A stretch of DNA of 64,000 nt from Gardnerella vaginalis (GCF_040427915.1 NZ_JBETXJ010000002.1:1240001-1304000); one strand, 5' to 3'; counted from the stretch's first letter, positions 1 through 9,490 are shown. Program-made: numbers and translations. Notes: generated by a model from the letters alone, not told the origin.

Positions 1-884
1 TTGCCCTCGGACGTTATGGTGGCAGGGAAGTTAATTTCTGTTCTGACGCGGATATGATGGTTGTTTATAAGCCGATGGCGAATGATGATGATTGCAAGAT
101 TGAATATGATTCTATATCTGATATTGCTCACCGTTTCGCGCAGACTACTGTAGACATATTGCGCAATATCCTGCAAGGTCCTCTTACTTTAGAGCCAAAA
201 ATCATGGTCGATTTAGATTTGCGACCAGAAGGTAAAGATGGTCCGCTTGTGCGTTCGCTAGAATCGTGTGAGCATTATTACCAAAAGTGGGCTAGTACGT
301 GGGAAAATCAAGCACTTTTGCGCGCACGTTTTGCTGCAGGGTCGAAAGATTTGGCAGATGCTTTGCTAAGCGGAGTAGTAAACAATTTGCGTTATTCACC
401 AGATCCTCTTAACGAATCTCAATTGGCGGAAATTCGTAAGCTTAAAGCGCGTATGGAAGCAGAACGCTTACCAAGAGGCGTTAGTAGAGACAGACATTTG
501 AAGCTTGGTCGCGGTGGTTTAAGCGATGTTGAGTGGACTGTTCAGCTTTTGCAATTGCAATATGCTGGAAAATACGAGTCCTTGCGAGTAGTTGGCACAA
601 TGCAAGCGTTGAAAGCGCTTAAAGAATTGAATTTGATCGAAGATGAAGACGCAAATGTGTTAGAAAAATGCTGGCATATGTGTTCTGCAGTGCGAAATGC
701 GAACTTCTTGTGGTCTGGTTCCTTGGAGCGCGCGGATGTTATTCCAACAGACTCTTATTCTTTAGGCGGAATCGCAACTTATCTTGGGTACGATCCAAAC
801 CAAGGTCGCGTTTTTGAAAACGATTTAATGGCTGTTATGCGTCAATGCCGCGAAGTCATGTCCCGTCTCTTCTACTGTCGCTAA
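1..884 (+). CDS. glnE: Bifunctional glutamine synthetase adenylyltransferase/adenylyl-removing enzyme, 3' part
   Basis: The gene runs in from the left edge, in frame from base 3, leaving about 293 residues and a TAA stop. It opens with the nucleotidyltransferase signature GRYGGREVNF followed by SDAD, and later has the GlnE block DLDLRPEGKDGPLVRSLES and WENQALLRARFAAG. Only about 270 residues follow the signature, so this is the second (C-terminal, adenylylating) half of the roughly 950-1000 residue protein. Family knowledge: GlnE adenylylates and deadenylylates a tyrosine of glutamine synthetase in response to nitrogen status. The apparent ATG at 54 is internal, not a start. The N-terminal half lies outside the window. 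The downstream pyr genes begin after a 108-base spacer, so co-transcription is not established. Confidence 0.93.
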   Translation, partial: ALGRYGGREVNFCSDADMMVVYKPMANDDDCKIEYDSISDIAHRFAQTTVDILRNILQGPLTLEPKIMVDLDLRPEGKDGPLVRSLESCEHYYQKWASTWENQALLRARFAAGSKDLADALLSGVVNNLRYSPDPLNESQLAEIRKLKARMEAERLPRGVSRDRHLKLGRGGLSDVEWTVQLLQLQYAGKYESLRVVGTMQALKALKELNLIEDEDANVLEKCWHMCSAVRNANFLWSGSLERADVIPTDSYSLGGIATYLGYDPNQGRVFENDLMAVMRQCREVMSRLFYCR

Positions 885-992
885 TAGTTAGACATTTTAT
901 TGTGTCGGTAAGTCTGACAAATCGTGTACAATCTACAAGGTCGCGTGTGGTCGCGGTCGTTTGCCAACTAGCGAAAGGTAAGCGGTTCTATT

Positions 993-2222
993 ATGACGAA
1001 CGCATTTTATGATTCTTCTAATCAGGTTTTTTCTCGTTGTGCAATTGCTCAATCGTTAGCAAACAAAAGCGTTGTTACATTAGACGATATTTCTACAGCT
1101 CAAATACGAATGCTATTAGATAAAGCACGATATATTGACGAGCACAGAAAAGAAGTGGCCCACACTTGCGATGGTAGAGTGTTGGCCACTCTTTTTTATG
1201 AGCCGAGCACGAGAACGCGACTAAGCTTTGAAACAGCAATGCTTCGCTTAGGTGGAAAGGTGATCGGTTTTGCGGGAGCACAGCTTTCTAGTGCAAGCAA
1301 AGGCGAAACGGTTAGCGACACTTTAAAAGTGGTGTCAAATTATGTAGATGTTGTAGCAATGCGTCATCCTAAAGAAGGTGCTGCATTTGTGGCGTCGCAT
1401 GCAGGAAGTGTTCCTGTTGTTAATGCAGGAGACGGCGGCCATATGCATCCTACTCAAACTCTTGCAGATTTAGCTACAATTCTTGCGCGATTTGGCAGGC
1501 TGAATAACTTAACAGTTGGTTTATGCGGAGACTTAACATACGGTCGCACTGTTCACTCGCTTATTGAAACTTTATGCCGCTTTGGGAATGTTCACTTTGT
1601 GCTAATTAGCCCAGATGAGCTTAAAACTCCTCAGTACGTAATCGACCGCATTAACGATACGCCTTCGTGCACTTACGAAGAAACTCGCGACTTAATGGAA
1701 GTTATTGGCAGCTTGGACGTGCTTTATATGACTCGCGTGCAAGAAGAGCGTTTTACAGATCGCGAGCAATACTTGCGACTTCGTGACACTTATATTTTAA
1801 CAGAAGAAAAATTGCAAAAAGCAAAATCTTATATGCCAGTGCTTCATCCGCTTCCGCGTATTAACGAAATCGCTGTTGATGTTGATGACGATCCTCGTGC
1901 AGCATACTTTGAGCAGGTTAAAAATGGCATGCTTATGCGAATGGCATTAGAAAGCTCTGTATTAGGAGATGAGCTTCCAGGATATGAGCCGACTGATTTT
2001 GTGAATATTCCTAAAGATGAGTTGGAAGCTCACGATTCTCATGGAATTTCGTTGGCTAATCCTCGCGTTCACATATCTGACGAGAATGCTCCAGAAAATC
2101 TTATATGTCCTAACTCTCGTTGCATAACAAACAGTGAGTTGACTCTTAAGCGTAGATTCTATAAAGCTGAGTCAGATAGACATGAGTATCATTGCTTGTA
2201 TTGTGATGAAGAATTGCAGTGA
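993..2222 (+). CDS. pyrB: Aspartate carbamoyltransferase fused to a PyrI-type zinc domain
   Basis: This 409-residue protein condenses carbamoyl phosphate and aspartate, the committed step of pyrimidine synthesis. Residues 1 to about 325 are a normal PyrB chain: carbamoyl-phosphate loop PSTRTR (71-76), HPTQTL (152-157) and HPLPR (285-289). Residues about 330-370 form a linker, then residues 370-408 match the zinc domain of PyrI, with cysteines 372, 377, 401 and 404. Their spacing (4, 23 and 2 intervening residues) equals that of E. coli PyrI Cys109/114/138/141. The roughly 100-residue PyrI nucleotide-binding (allosteric) domain is missing, and no separate pyrI is present before pyrC. The fused domain probably still packs against the catalytic chain, but ATP/CTP control through a regulatory chain should be absent (inference). 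It is first in the pyrBCFKDE cluster. Confidence 0.93.
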   Translation: MTNAFYDSSNQVFSRCAIAQSLANKSVVTLDDISTAQIRMLLDKARYIDEHRKEVAHTCDGRVLATLFYEPSTRTRLSFETAMLRLGGKVIGFAGAQLSSASKGETVSDTLKVVSNYVDVVAMRHPKEGAAFVASHAGSVPVVNAGDGGHMHPTQTLADLATILARFGRLNNLTVGLCGDLTYGRTVHSLIETLCRFGNVHFVLISPDELKTPQYVIDRINDTPSCTYEETRDLMEVIGSLDVLYMTRVQEERFTDREQYLRLRDTYILTEEKLQKAKSYMPVLHPLPRINEIAVDVDDDPRAAYFEQVKNGMLMRMALESSVLGDELPGYEPTDFVNIPKDELEAHDSHGISLANPRVHISDENAPENLICPNSRCITNSELTLKRRFYKAESDRHEYHCLYCDEELQ

Positions 2223-2309
2223 ATTCAAGTAGAATACACGTAAATAACATAATTCAAAATCAACAATAAAACTGAATAAAAAATAGAAATAAGCAAAACT
2301 AGGAGCAAT

Positions 2310-3722
2310 ATGAACGACTCACGCATGTTAACCTTGCGAAATATTGCCGTTTGGGATACTGGCGAGCGAATCGATTTGGTTATAGATGGCGTTAGACAAG
2401 ACGCTTTAATTGAGAAAAACGCTCGAATTTCGGGGGAAATTGATGCAAGTGATTGGATTGTTGCTCCTGGTTTTGCAGACCCGCACGTGCATTTTAGGGA
2501 TCCTGGTCAGACTGATAAAGAAACAATGATGACTGGGGGCAATGCTGCTGCTGCCGGAGGATATACGAATGTGTTGATTATGCCAAACACAATTCCAGCT
2601 GTTGACGGTGAGCCTTGGAATGATGCTCCTTTTGATGTAGAAAACGTTATAGATTTTTTGCAAAGATACGGGTGTATTTATGGCGTAAAACTGCCAGTAC
2701 ACTACGATTTAAGTGTTTGTGCTTCAATAAGTAGGCAAGGTTTAAAACCAAGCAATATTGAGCTCTGGAAAAAATATGTTCATGGTGTTGATGATAATCA
2801 AAAAACTTCGCCTATGAAAAAGCATCCAATTACTGCAATAAGTGATGATGGTTCTGCTGTTACAGATTCGATTTTGCTAGACGTTCTTAAAATGGCGAAA
2901 GAAACAGGATTGCCACTTGTTGAGCATTGTGAGCACCATTATTATGGTTCGGTAAACGAAGGACCAGTTGCTAAAATTCTAGGCGTTGGCGGAATTCCTG
3001 CATCTACAGAGCTTGCGATTGTTAATAGGGATATAGAAGCAGTTCGCAAAATAGGTGTTCACGTGCACTTCCAGCATGTTAGTACGGCTGCCGCTTTCGA
3101 AGCTATTCGCAAAGCCAAGAAGGAAGGTTTGCCGATTACTTGCGAAACAGCACCGCATTACGTTGCTCTTTGCGATGAGGATGTGCTTAAGTATGGGTCA
3201 ATGGCAAAGATGAATCCACCGCTAAGATCTAAAGCGGATAGACAGGCAACTCTTGCTGCTATTGCAGATGGCACTATAGACATGATTGCCACGGATCACG
3301 CTCCTCACACAGCAGGTGATAAAGCTGGCGATTTTGCTAATACTCCAAATGGGATTATTGGTTTGGAATGTGCTTATGGCGTATGTCGTAAAGTGCTTGT
3401 TGACGCTGGGTATACGGATGATAAGCACTTAATTGAACTTATGTCGATTAATCCTATGCAATTTATGAGTAGAAGACCTACAGATGTTGCAGCTTTGCTT
3501 AATGTGTCTTCGCGTTGTGCCGTGAGACGAACATTAAAATTAAGTGAAACTGAACATCCAGAAAATATTGATTTAGTGCTTATTAATATGCGTGAAAAAT
3601 GGAGCGTTGATGCGAATTCCTTCCATTCAAAGGCTCGTAATACTCCATTTGAAGGATGGCAGTTACAGGGAAGACCAGTTGCTACTATTGTTGGCTCAGA
3701 AATCGCCTTTTCTCGCATGTAA
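2310..3722 (+). CDS. pyrC: Dihydroorotase
   Basis: A 470-residue class I dihydroorotase, which cyclises carbamoyl aspartate to dihydroorotate. The metal-binding motif DPHVHFRDPG lies at residues 58-67. ISDDG (about 177), VEHCEH (about 204), FQHVSTA (about 254), TCETAPHY (about 277) and ATDHAPH (327-333) supply the remaining metal and substrate residues. The protein is somewhat longer than the usual 420-450. The ATG has an AGGAGC ribosome-binding site 5 bases upstream. It lies 87 bases after pyrB and 84 bases before pyrF, all on the same strand, as expected for a biosynthetic cluster. No frameshift or missing ligand was seen. Confidence 0.95.
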   Translation: MNDSRMLTLRNIAVWDTGERIDLVIDGVRQDALIEKNARISGEIDASDWIVAPGFADPHVHFRDPGQTDKETMMTGGNAAAAGGYTNVLIMPNTIPAVDGEPWNDAPFDVENVIDFLQRYGCIYGVKLPVHYDLSVCASISRQGLKPSNIELWKKYVHGVDDNQKTSPMKKHPITAISDDGSAVTDSILLDVLKMAKETGLPLVEHCEHHYYGSVNEGPVAKILGVGGIPASTELAIVNRDIEAVRKIGVHVHFQHVSTAAAFEAIRKAKKEGLPITCETAPHYVALCDEDVLKYGSMAKMNPPLRSKADRQATLAAIADGTIDMIATDHAPHTAGDKAGDFANTPNGIIGLECAYGVCRKVLVDAGYTDDKHLIELMSINPMQFMSRRPTDVAALLNVSSRCAVRRTLKLSETEHPENIDLVLINMREKWSVDANSFHSKARNTPFEGWQLQGRPVATIVGSEIAFSRM

Positions 3723-3806
3723 TTTGTGTATTTTATAAATCGTGTTTTATAAGTAAAGACAAAGACTAAAAACTAAAAAATAGTTTGCGGCTAGTAGAGG
3801 AACAAT

Positions 3807-4841
3807 ATGGACGAACTGATAGAAGAAATCGCAGCGAAGCAAAACCCTACTGTTGTTGGATTAGATCCAAAGCCTGGGATTTTGCCTGCGCAAATTCTAA
3901 GTGGATTATCTGATGAAGTTTTGCAAGAAGTCGAAGATGAAGAGGCTTTGCCAACCTTGCTTGCTGCATCGTACTTTGAGTTTAATCGTGCGATTATTGA
4001 TGCGATTTACGACATTGTTCCAGCTGTTAAGCCACAAATTGCAATGTACGAGGCACTTGGTTCCGCTGGAATCGACACTTATGCTATGACTTGTGATTAT
4101 GCAAAATCACGTGGGTTATTTGTTATTGGTGACGCAAAACGAGGCGATATTGGTTCCACGGCAGCTCAGTATGCAGCACATTTGCGAGGATTTGCTGATC
4201 TTAATTCGTATTTTAAAGATGATTCTTACGATTTTAGCGAATCTTTAGTTAATCTTCTTAAAAGCGCTAGCACAAAAGATGTTTGGCACGAGGACTCTCT
4301 TACCGTAAACCCATATATGGGTTCAGATGGCGTTAAGCCATTTATAGATGAGGCAGTAGCGCGTAATAAAAATATTTTTGTTCTTCTGCGCACGTCTAAT
4401 CCTTCTAGCAAAGAGCTTCAAGAACTTGTTGTTGAAGATGGCAAACCAGTTTATGAGCATATGGCAGGTTTGATAGAAAAATGGGGTGAATCAAATATTG
4501 GGACTAAAGGGTATTCACGAGTAGGAGCAGTAGTTGGAGCAACTCATCCAGAAGAAGGTAAGCGTTTGCGCGAGATTATGCCGCACACTTTCTTCCTTGT
4601 TCCAGGTTATGGCGCACAAGGTGGAACGGCACAAGATGTTTCTGGAATGTTTGATGAAAATGGTCGAGGTGCAATAGTGAATTCTTCTCGAGGAATTATT
4701 GGTTCTTGGCAAAAATCGCAAGATTATGTTAAAAACAAGTCTTCTCTTTCTCTTAATAATATTCTTGAGATTGTATCTGATTCTGCTCGCAAATCTGCTT
4801 TAAACATGAGAGATGATTTAAGACAAGCAGTATATAAATAA
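3807..4841 (+). CDS. pyrF: Orotidine 5'-phosphate decarboxylase (intact copy, subfamily 2)
   Basis: A 344-residue type 2 OMP decarboxylase that converts OMP to UMP. It has VVGLDPKPG (16-24), VKPQ (74-77), the catalytic tetrad region DAKRGDIGST (109-118, with the Asp-Lys-Asp set), VNPYMGSDGV and the phosphate-binding PGYGAQGG near residue 270. All catalytic residues are present, in contrast to the second pyrF-like gene at 15002. The start ATG follows AGAGGAAC, giving a reasonable ribosome-binding site. The gene sits between pyrC and pyrK. This is very likely the working decarboxylase of the organism (inference from the paralogue's lost residues). Confidence 0.94.
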   Translation: MDELIEEIAAKQNPTVVGLDPKPGILPAQILSGLSDEVLQEVEDEEALPTLLAASYFEFNRAIIDAIYDIVPAVKPQIAMYEALGSAGIDTYAMTCDYAKSRGLFVIGDAKRGDIGSTAAQYAAHLRGFADLNSYFKDDSYDFSESLVNLLKSASTKDVWHEDSLTVNPYMGSDGVKPFIDEAVARNKNIFVLLRTSNPSSKELQELVVEDGKPVYEHMAGLIEKWGESNIGTKGYSRVGAVVGATHPEEGKRLREIMPHTFFLVPGYGAQGGTAQDVSGMFDENGRGAIVNSSRGIIGSWQKSQDYVKNKSSLSLNNILEIVSDSARKSALNMRDDLRQAVYK

Positions 4842-5029
4842 ATCGTGTGTTAGTGTTAATGCAAAGCGAATCACAATTAGGAATTATTTCAAGATCATTG
4901 TGTCAAAATTGTGAATATGCGCGTGTAAAAACAATTATGCATGTATAACTAAATATAACTAAAACTGAAAATAGCTAAAGATAGCTAAATTACGCAACGA
5001 TACGACTACATAAGGTAGGGTAAAACTAG

Positions 5030-5938
5030 ATGAGTGATGGCATGTTTATTCAAACTCGAAAATCTTTGAGAAACGCCATATTTACGTTACGTGAAGACGC
5101 TTATGATTCTTCGGGTGCAGATTCTTTTAGTGCAAAAAGTTTGCACGCTGATGATTTAAAATACACTCGTCTTTTAGGTCGCCGTGCTATAGAAGTTCTT
5201 GATAATCAAAAACTTGACGAAGGTGTGTATCGCTTAGTTTTGCGCGATGATGCTATTGCTAAAACTGCCGCTCCTGCGCAATTTGTTAACTTATATTCTC
5301 CAGATTCTACAACTATGCTTCCACGACCATTTGGTGTTGCAAGCGTTGATGGAGATACTTTTAGTCTTATTTTTGCTGTTATTGGTAAAGGAACTACCGA
5401 ATTTTCGGAGCTCAAAGCAGGAGATACTGTAGACGCTTTAGGCCCATTAGGATTGGGTTTTGATATTTCTAAGCCAGCACACTATGTTCTTGTAAGCGGA
5501 GGATTGGGTGTTCCTCCTTTGATTTGTGCTGCACAGGCGATTGCAAAAAACAAGAATTGCAAAGTGACTGCGGTTCTTGGATATCGCGATAACCATTTTG
5601 CTGACTCATTTATGAAGGAATACGTTGATAATGTTTATAGCATTAGCAACGCGCAAGGAACTGTTATTACTTTGCTTAATGAACTCGAGCAAGAAAATCA
5701 TTTTGATTTTAATGGAGATTTGCCTATTGTTGTTCTTTCTTGCGGTCCTATGCCAATGATGAAGGCTGTAGCTCATTGGGCGCATGAGCGTAATGTTAAA
5801 TGTCAATTAAGCTTAGAGGCGAGAATGGGATGCGGATATGGAACTTGTGTTGCTTGCGTTGTAGATACTTTAGAAGGAAGACTTAAAGTTTGTAACGAGG
5901 GACCAGTGTTTGACACCGAAAGATTAGGCTGGGAGTAA
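5030..5938 (+). CDS. pyrK: Dihydroorotate dehydrogenase B, electron-transfer subunit
   Basis: A 302-residue iron-sulfur flavoprotein that passes electrons from the PyrD FMN to NAD+. After an N-terminal extension of about 45 residues come a ferredoxin-reductase-type FAD domain (LPRPFGVASV, about residue 97) and an NAD domain (YVLVSGGLGVPPL, about 152). The C-terminal [2Fe-2S] cluster has cysteines 268, 273, 276 and 288, the PyrK pattern. The stop lies 6 bases before the pyrD start, so the two subunits are surely co-transcribed. The 188-base gap from pyrF contains only AT-rich spacer with short ATAGCTAAA repeats. The N-terminal extension is longer than usual for PyrK and has no recognised function. 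Confidence 0.92.
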   Translation: MSDGMFIQTRKSLRNAIFTLREDAYDSSGADSFSAKSLHADDLKYTRLLGRRAIEVLDNQKLDEGVYRLVLRDDAIAKTAAPAQFVNLYSPDSTTMLPRPFGVASVDGDTFSLIFAVIGKGTTEFSELKAGDTVDALGPLGLGFDISKPAHYVLVSGGLGVPPLICAAQAIAKNKNCKVTAVLGYRDNHFADSFMKEYVDNVYSISNAQGTVITLLNELEQENHFDFNGDLPIVVLSCGPMPMMKAVAHWAHERNVKCQLSLEARMGCGYGTCVACVVDTLEGRLKVCNEGPVFDTERLGWE

Positions 5939-5944
5939 AAAGAT

Positions 5945-6940
5945 ATGAGTAACGAAATGAATAATGCTTTAGAAAATGCGCAAAATGGCGCACAGAATAG
6001 CGCATCAACTCTTGGGTTTGACACTAGTCATGTGTGGAAACACAGCACTAAAGTAGCTGGAGTTGAATGGAAGAATATGGTTGGGACCGCTTCTGGCACA
6101 TTCCAACTTGCAGCTTGCGCGCACTTTTACGATGTGAGTCAGCTTGGAGCAATTTGTACAAAAGGTGTTTCCCCGGTTCCTTGGCAAGGAAATCCTGCTC
6201 CGCGCACTGCAGAATCGCCTTCTGGAATGGTGAATGCTGTTGGCTTGCAAAATCCTGGAGTTGACCACTATTTAGTAGATGAGTTGCCAAAGCTTAAAAA
6301 GCTGGGGGCTCTTGTAATTACTAACGTTGCAGGCCATAGTGATGACGATTATGCTCAAGTTGTTGAAAAGCTTGCAGATTCTGCTGCAGACATGCTTGAG
6401 ATTAATGTAAGTTGCCCAAACGTGACTCATGGTGGAATGAGCGTTGGTACGGATCCTATTGCGCTTCATCGCTTAATTAAGCGTCTTCGCGCAATGACGG
6501 ATAAGCCGATGATTGTAAAAATGACGCCAAACGTTACTGATATCGTCTCGATTTGCAAAGCTGCGGTTGATGCTGGAGCGGATGCTCTAAGCATGATTAA
6601 CACTCTGGTTGGATTGCGAATTGATATTCGCACAGGCGAGCCTATTATTGCAAACCGTACTGGCGGCGTTTCCGGTCCTGCTATTTTCCCGATTGGACTT
6701 GGGTTTGTGTGGCGAGTTCGTCAAGCTATGCCAGATATTCCAATTATCGGCATTGGTGGCATTGATTCTGGCGAAAAAGCTTTGGAATACTTGTATGCTG
6801 GCGCTAATGCTGTAGAAGTTGGTGCTGCTGCTTTGGTGGATCCTACTGCTCCTATTCGTATTGCGAGAGAGCTTGATGATTTGCTTGATTCTCGTCCAAA
6901 GCTTGCGTCTTTGCTTGCAGAAGGAAAGACTTGGCGCTGA
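5945..6940 (+). CDS. pyrD: Dihydroorotate dehydrogenase B, catalytic subunit
   Basis: A 331-residue class 1B dihydroorotate dehydrogenase, a TIM-barrel FMN enzyme that works with PyrK. The active-site loop INVSCPNVTHGG puts the catalytic cysteine at residue 157; cysteine at this position is typical of class 1 enzymes (class 2 uses serine). GTASGTF near residue 47, KMTPNVTD, NTLVG, and the C-terminal GIGGIDSGEKALEYLYAGA FMN-phosphate region are all present. The first 25 residues (many Asn and Ala) are a variable extension. The start is 6 bases after pyrK. The gap to pyrE carries a short tandem repeat. Confidence 0.95.
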   Translation: MSNEMNNALENAQNGAQNSASTLGFDTSHVWKHSTKVAGVEWKNMVGTASGTFQLAACAHFYDVSQLGAICTKGVSPVPWQGNPAPRTAESPSGMVNAVGLQNPGVDHYLVDELPKLKKLGALVITNVAGHSDDDYAQVVEKLADSAADMLEINVSCPNVTHGGMSVGTDPIALHRLIKRLRAMTDKPMIVKMTPNVTDIVSICKAAVDAGADALSMINTLVGLRIDIRTGEPIIANRTGGVSGPAIFPIGLGFVWRVRQAMPDIPIIGIGGIDSGEKALEYLYAGANAVEVGAAALVDPTAPIRIARELDDLLDSRPKLASLLAEGKTWR

Positions 6941-6944
6941 AATT

Positions 6945-6989
6945 AAGTATTTAAAAGGTATTTAGAAAGTATTTAAAAAAGTATTTAAA
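6945..6989 (+). repeat. Four imperfect 11-bp tandem units in the pyrD-pyrE spacer
   Basis: Units AAGTATTTAAA, AGGTATTTAGA, AAGTATTTAAA and AAGTATTTAAA begin at 6945, 6956, 6967 and 6979, filling most of the 74-base gap. They are not palindromic enough to be a terminator. The length of such an array could vary between strains. Confidence 0.75.
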
Positions 6990-7014
6990 ATTATTTTAAG
7001 AAAGAGAGCTAATT

Positions 7015-7707
7015 ATGGCAGAATTAGACGAGCGTTTTACAAAGTTTTTGCTTGACTCGGGCGCGCTTAAGTTTGGTGACTTTACGTTAAAATCTGGTCG
7101 TCAATCACCTTATTTTATTAATGCTGGAGCTTTTGACGACGGCATGAAAATCGCGAGCTTAGGAGCATACTACGCTCAGCGCGTTGTTGCAGCAATTGAA
7201 GAAGGCAAACTTCCGCAAGATATTGACACTGTTTTCGGTCCTGCTTATAAGGGTATTCCGCTGGCAGTTTCTACGGCGATGGCTTTGACAAATAATCACA
7301 ATATGCCTGTTGGTTTTACTTTCGACCGCAAAGAGCGAAAGGATCATGGCGACGGCGGAATTATGGTTGGAAAACCGTTAAAAGACGGCATGAAAGTTTT
7401 GCTTGTTGACGACGTGATGACAGCTGGAACTGCAGTTCGCGAAACTTTGCCAAAACTTAAAGCGGAAGCAAATGTGCAAGTTGTAGGCTTGATTTTGGCA
7501 GTAGACAGAATGGAACGCACAAAAGACAGTGAGCTTTCTGCAGTAAAAGCAGTAGAGCAGGAGTTTGGTTTCCCAGTTTTGCCAATTGCTAACGTGCGTG
7601 AAATTTTCGCTGCAGCACAAAAACTCACTAATAATGACGGAAGCGCTGTTATGGATGAGAATTTGGCTGCTCGAGCTGAAAATTATTTGCGAGAATATGG
7701 TGCATGA
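7015..7707 (+). CDS. pyrE: Orotate phosphoribosyltransferase
   Basis: A 230-residue enzyme that makes OMP from orotate and PRPP. The PRPP-binding motif [16 protein letters not shown] spans about residues 128-143. [13 protein letters not shown] near residue 103 is the flexible catalytic loop with its conserved lysine and histidine. The ATG follows AAGAAAGAGAG, an adequate purine-rich ribosome-binding site. It is the last gene of the pyrBCFKDE cluster; a weak inverted repeat (TTATACAA / TTGTATAA, 7728-7751) lies just downstream and may mark the end of the transcript. Confidence 0.95.
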   Translation: MAELDERFTKFLLDSGALKFGDFTLKSGRQSPYFINAGAFDDGMKIASLGAYYAQRVVAAIEEGKLPQDIDTVFGPAYKGIPLAVSTAMALTNNHNMPVGFTFDRKERKDHGDGGIMVGKPLKDGMKVLLVDDVMTAGTAVRETLPKLKAEANVQVVGLILAVDRMERTKDSELSAVKAVEQEFGFPVLPIANVREIFAAAQKLTNNDGSAVMDENLAARAENYLREYGA

Positions 7708-7834
7708 ATTGTCTGTGCAATATAGACTTATACAATTATAGACTTGTATAATTAAGCAATTATATAAGTCATGTATGAGTTGTGTTCTTGCTATTTTATT
7801 CATACATATGTTTGTTAAATAGGAATGGCGGATT

Positions 7835-8776
7835 ATGAAAGAGGACAATAACGAATATCAGGATTTGAATGATATAGCTTCATTTAATAATCCGCCTGAG
7901 TGTGAGCAAGATACCATTTTTGATCGGTCTAGTAATGATTCAAACAGATCATTATTAAGCGATAAGAAAGCTATTGCAGTGATTATATCTGTTTCACTTA
8001 TTGCAGTAGCAATTGTTATCGGAATATGGTTATCTTTGTTTGCACATACTTCTAGTAATATAAACGCTGGCGAGCCCTCTAAAAAGTGCGTTCAGTTGCG
8101 TACACAAGTTCTTTCAGCTAAAGCTGACCTTAAAAAAATCATTTCAAGCCAAAACGTGCATGATGCTTCTGAAATAAAATCTTCCGATTTTGATGCTGAT
8201 TTTGATTCAGTTAAGGATACTGTTGACGATTTTCAATCTTCCTTAAATTATGCCAATGATGATTTGAAAAATGATATTTCAGATTGTCCAGTTGGAGCCA
8301 GTTCTTACGATTCACCATCAGTCGAAAATAAGCTTTCCAACCAGTTGGATACTTTGAATAAAGATGCTGATTCGCTTAAAAAATCTTCTGATAATCTTTT
8401 AAAAACAAGTAGAACTTCTTTTGGCGATCAATTGTTAAATCTTGTTAAAAAAGCTAGAGAGCTTGTAGAAAAAGCGAAAGATTTGCCTATTTTAGCTGTT
8501 GCTTCTAAAAGTCTAGAAAATGCTATTAATGATGCTGGTAATGCTCTTGCTAAAAGCAGCAATAATTATCAAGAGTTAAAGCAGTCTTATCAAAAAATAA
8601 AAGCTGTTATAAGCCAGTACGAAGATAGAATTAAAAAAGTGAGCGATAGATTTTTAAGTAGAGATGGCAATGGGTATCCTTTTGATGCTCCACATCCTCA
8701 GGATGATCAAGGTGGCTATATTCCAATGGGTCGTAGTCAAAACTCAGAGTCGTCGGAACAAAACGATCAAGAGTAA
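7835..8776 (+). CDS. Single-pass membrane protein with helical extracytoplasmic domain, function unknown
   Basis: I do not recognise this 313-residue protein. Residues 1-43 are acidic and cytoplasmic in character. Residues 45-70 (AIAVIISVSLIAVAIVIGIW and following) form one strong transmembrane helix. Residues about 80-270 are rich in Lys, Asp, Ser, Leu and Asn with heptad-like spacing, suggesting one or more extracytoplasmic coiled coils. The last 40 residues are Pro/Gly/Ser-rich and hydrophilic. Only two cysteines follow the membrane helix (about residues 85 and 148). It resembles surface-anchored helical proteins of bifidobacteria in layout only. It lies 127 bases after pyrE and may have its own promoter. 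Confidence 0.75.
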   Translation: MKEDNNEYQDLNDIASFNNPPECEQDTIFDRSSNDSNRSLLSDKKAIAVIISVSLIAVAIVIGIWLSLFAHTSSNINAGEPSKKCVQLRTQVLSAKADLKKIISSQNVHDASEIKSSDFDADFDSVKDTVDDFQSSLNYANDDLKNDISDCPVGASSYDSPSVENKLSNQLDTLNKDADSLKKSSDNLLKTSRTSFGDQLLNLVKKARELVEKAKDLPILAVASKSLENAINDAGNALAKSSNNYQELKQSYQKIKAVISQYEDRIKKVSDRFLSRDGNGYPFDAPHPQDDQGGYIPMGRSQNSESSEQNDQE

Positions 8777-8838
8777 CGAATAATCACGTTAAATGCGTGT
8801 TGTTATTTTAGTTGTTATTTTAATTAGTTGACGCTTTG

Positions 8839-8847
8839 TGGCATAAT
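8839..8847 (+). promoter_or_regulatory. Candidate extended -10 promoter for efp
   Basis: TGGCATAAT is an extended -10 (TG-n-CATAAT) 65 bases before the efp start. No good -35 hexamer is placed at the right distance, as is usual for extended -10 promoters. Confidence 0.35.
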
Positions 8848-8911
8848 AAGCAAGGTTTATTTCTTAGCTGTGTAAATTGCAGCTTTAATTAACGAAAGAA
8901 ACGGATAACTC

Positions 8912-9475
8912 GTGGCACAGACTACCAATGATATTAAAAATGGATCGGTTTTGAACCTTGAAGGTCAGCTTTGGACCGTCATCAAGTTCCAGCATGTTAA
9001 GCCAGGTAAAGGTCCTGCTTTTGTGCGTACCACCATTAAGAACGTGCTCTCGGGCAAGATTGTCGACAAGACTTTTAACGCCGGCATGAAAATGGAGTTC
9101 GAGACCGTTGATAATCGCACTTTGCAGTACTCTTATGAAGATGGCGATAACTTCGTCTTTATGGATATGAACACTTATGATCAGGTTTATATTCCTAAGG
9201 ACTTAGTTGGTGAACAAAGCAAGTATTTGCTTGAAGGCACTGATTGCATTGTAAGTTTCCATGACGGCACTCCTTTGAGCGTTGAGCTTCCAGCTTCTGT
9301 AATTTTGACCATCACTCACACTGAACCTGGTTTGCAAGGTAACCGTTCTAACGCTGGCACAAAGCCTGCAACTGTTGAAACTGGTGCTGAGATTCAGGTT
9401 CCACTGTTTGTTGGCGAAGGTGAAAAGGTGAAGGTTGACACTCGTGACGGCTCTTACCTTGGTCGTGAAAACTAA
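8912..9475 (+). CDS. efp: Translation elongation factor P
   Basis: A 187-residue EF-P that relieves ribosome stalling at polyproline stretches. It starts at GTG. The tip loop reads KPGKGPAF with the lysine at residue 33; actinobacterial EF-Ps with a PGKGP loop are known to work with an unmodified lysine. The three beta-barrel domains are complete and end in the usual [12 protein letters not shown]. Codon use is noticeably more biased than in neighbouring genes, fitting high expression. A strong terminator follows at 9491. In many Actinobacteria efp is followed by nusB, as here. Confidence 0.96.
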   Translation: MAQTTNDIKNGSVLNLEGQLWTVIKFQHVKPGKGPAFVRTTIKNVLSGKIVDKTFNAGMKMEFETVDNRTLQYSYEDGDNFVFMDMNTYDQVYIPKDLVGEQSKYLLEGTDCIVSFHDGTPLSVELPASVILTITHTEPGLQGNRSNAGTKPATVETGAEIQVPLFVGEGEKVKVDTRDGSYLGREN

Positions 9476-9490
9476 TTAAATTTTTTGTAT

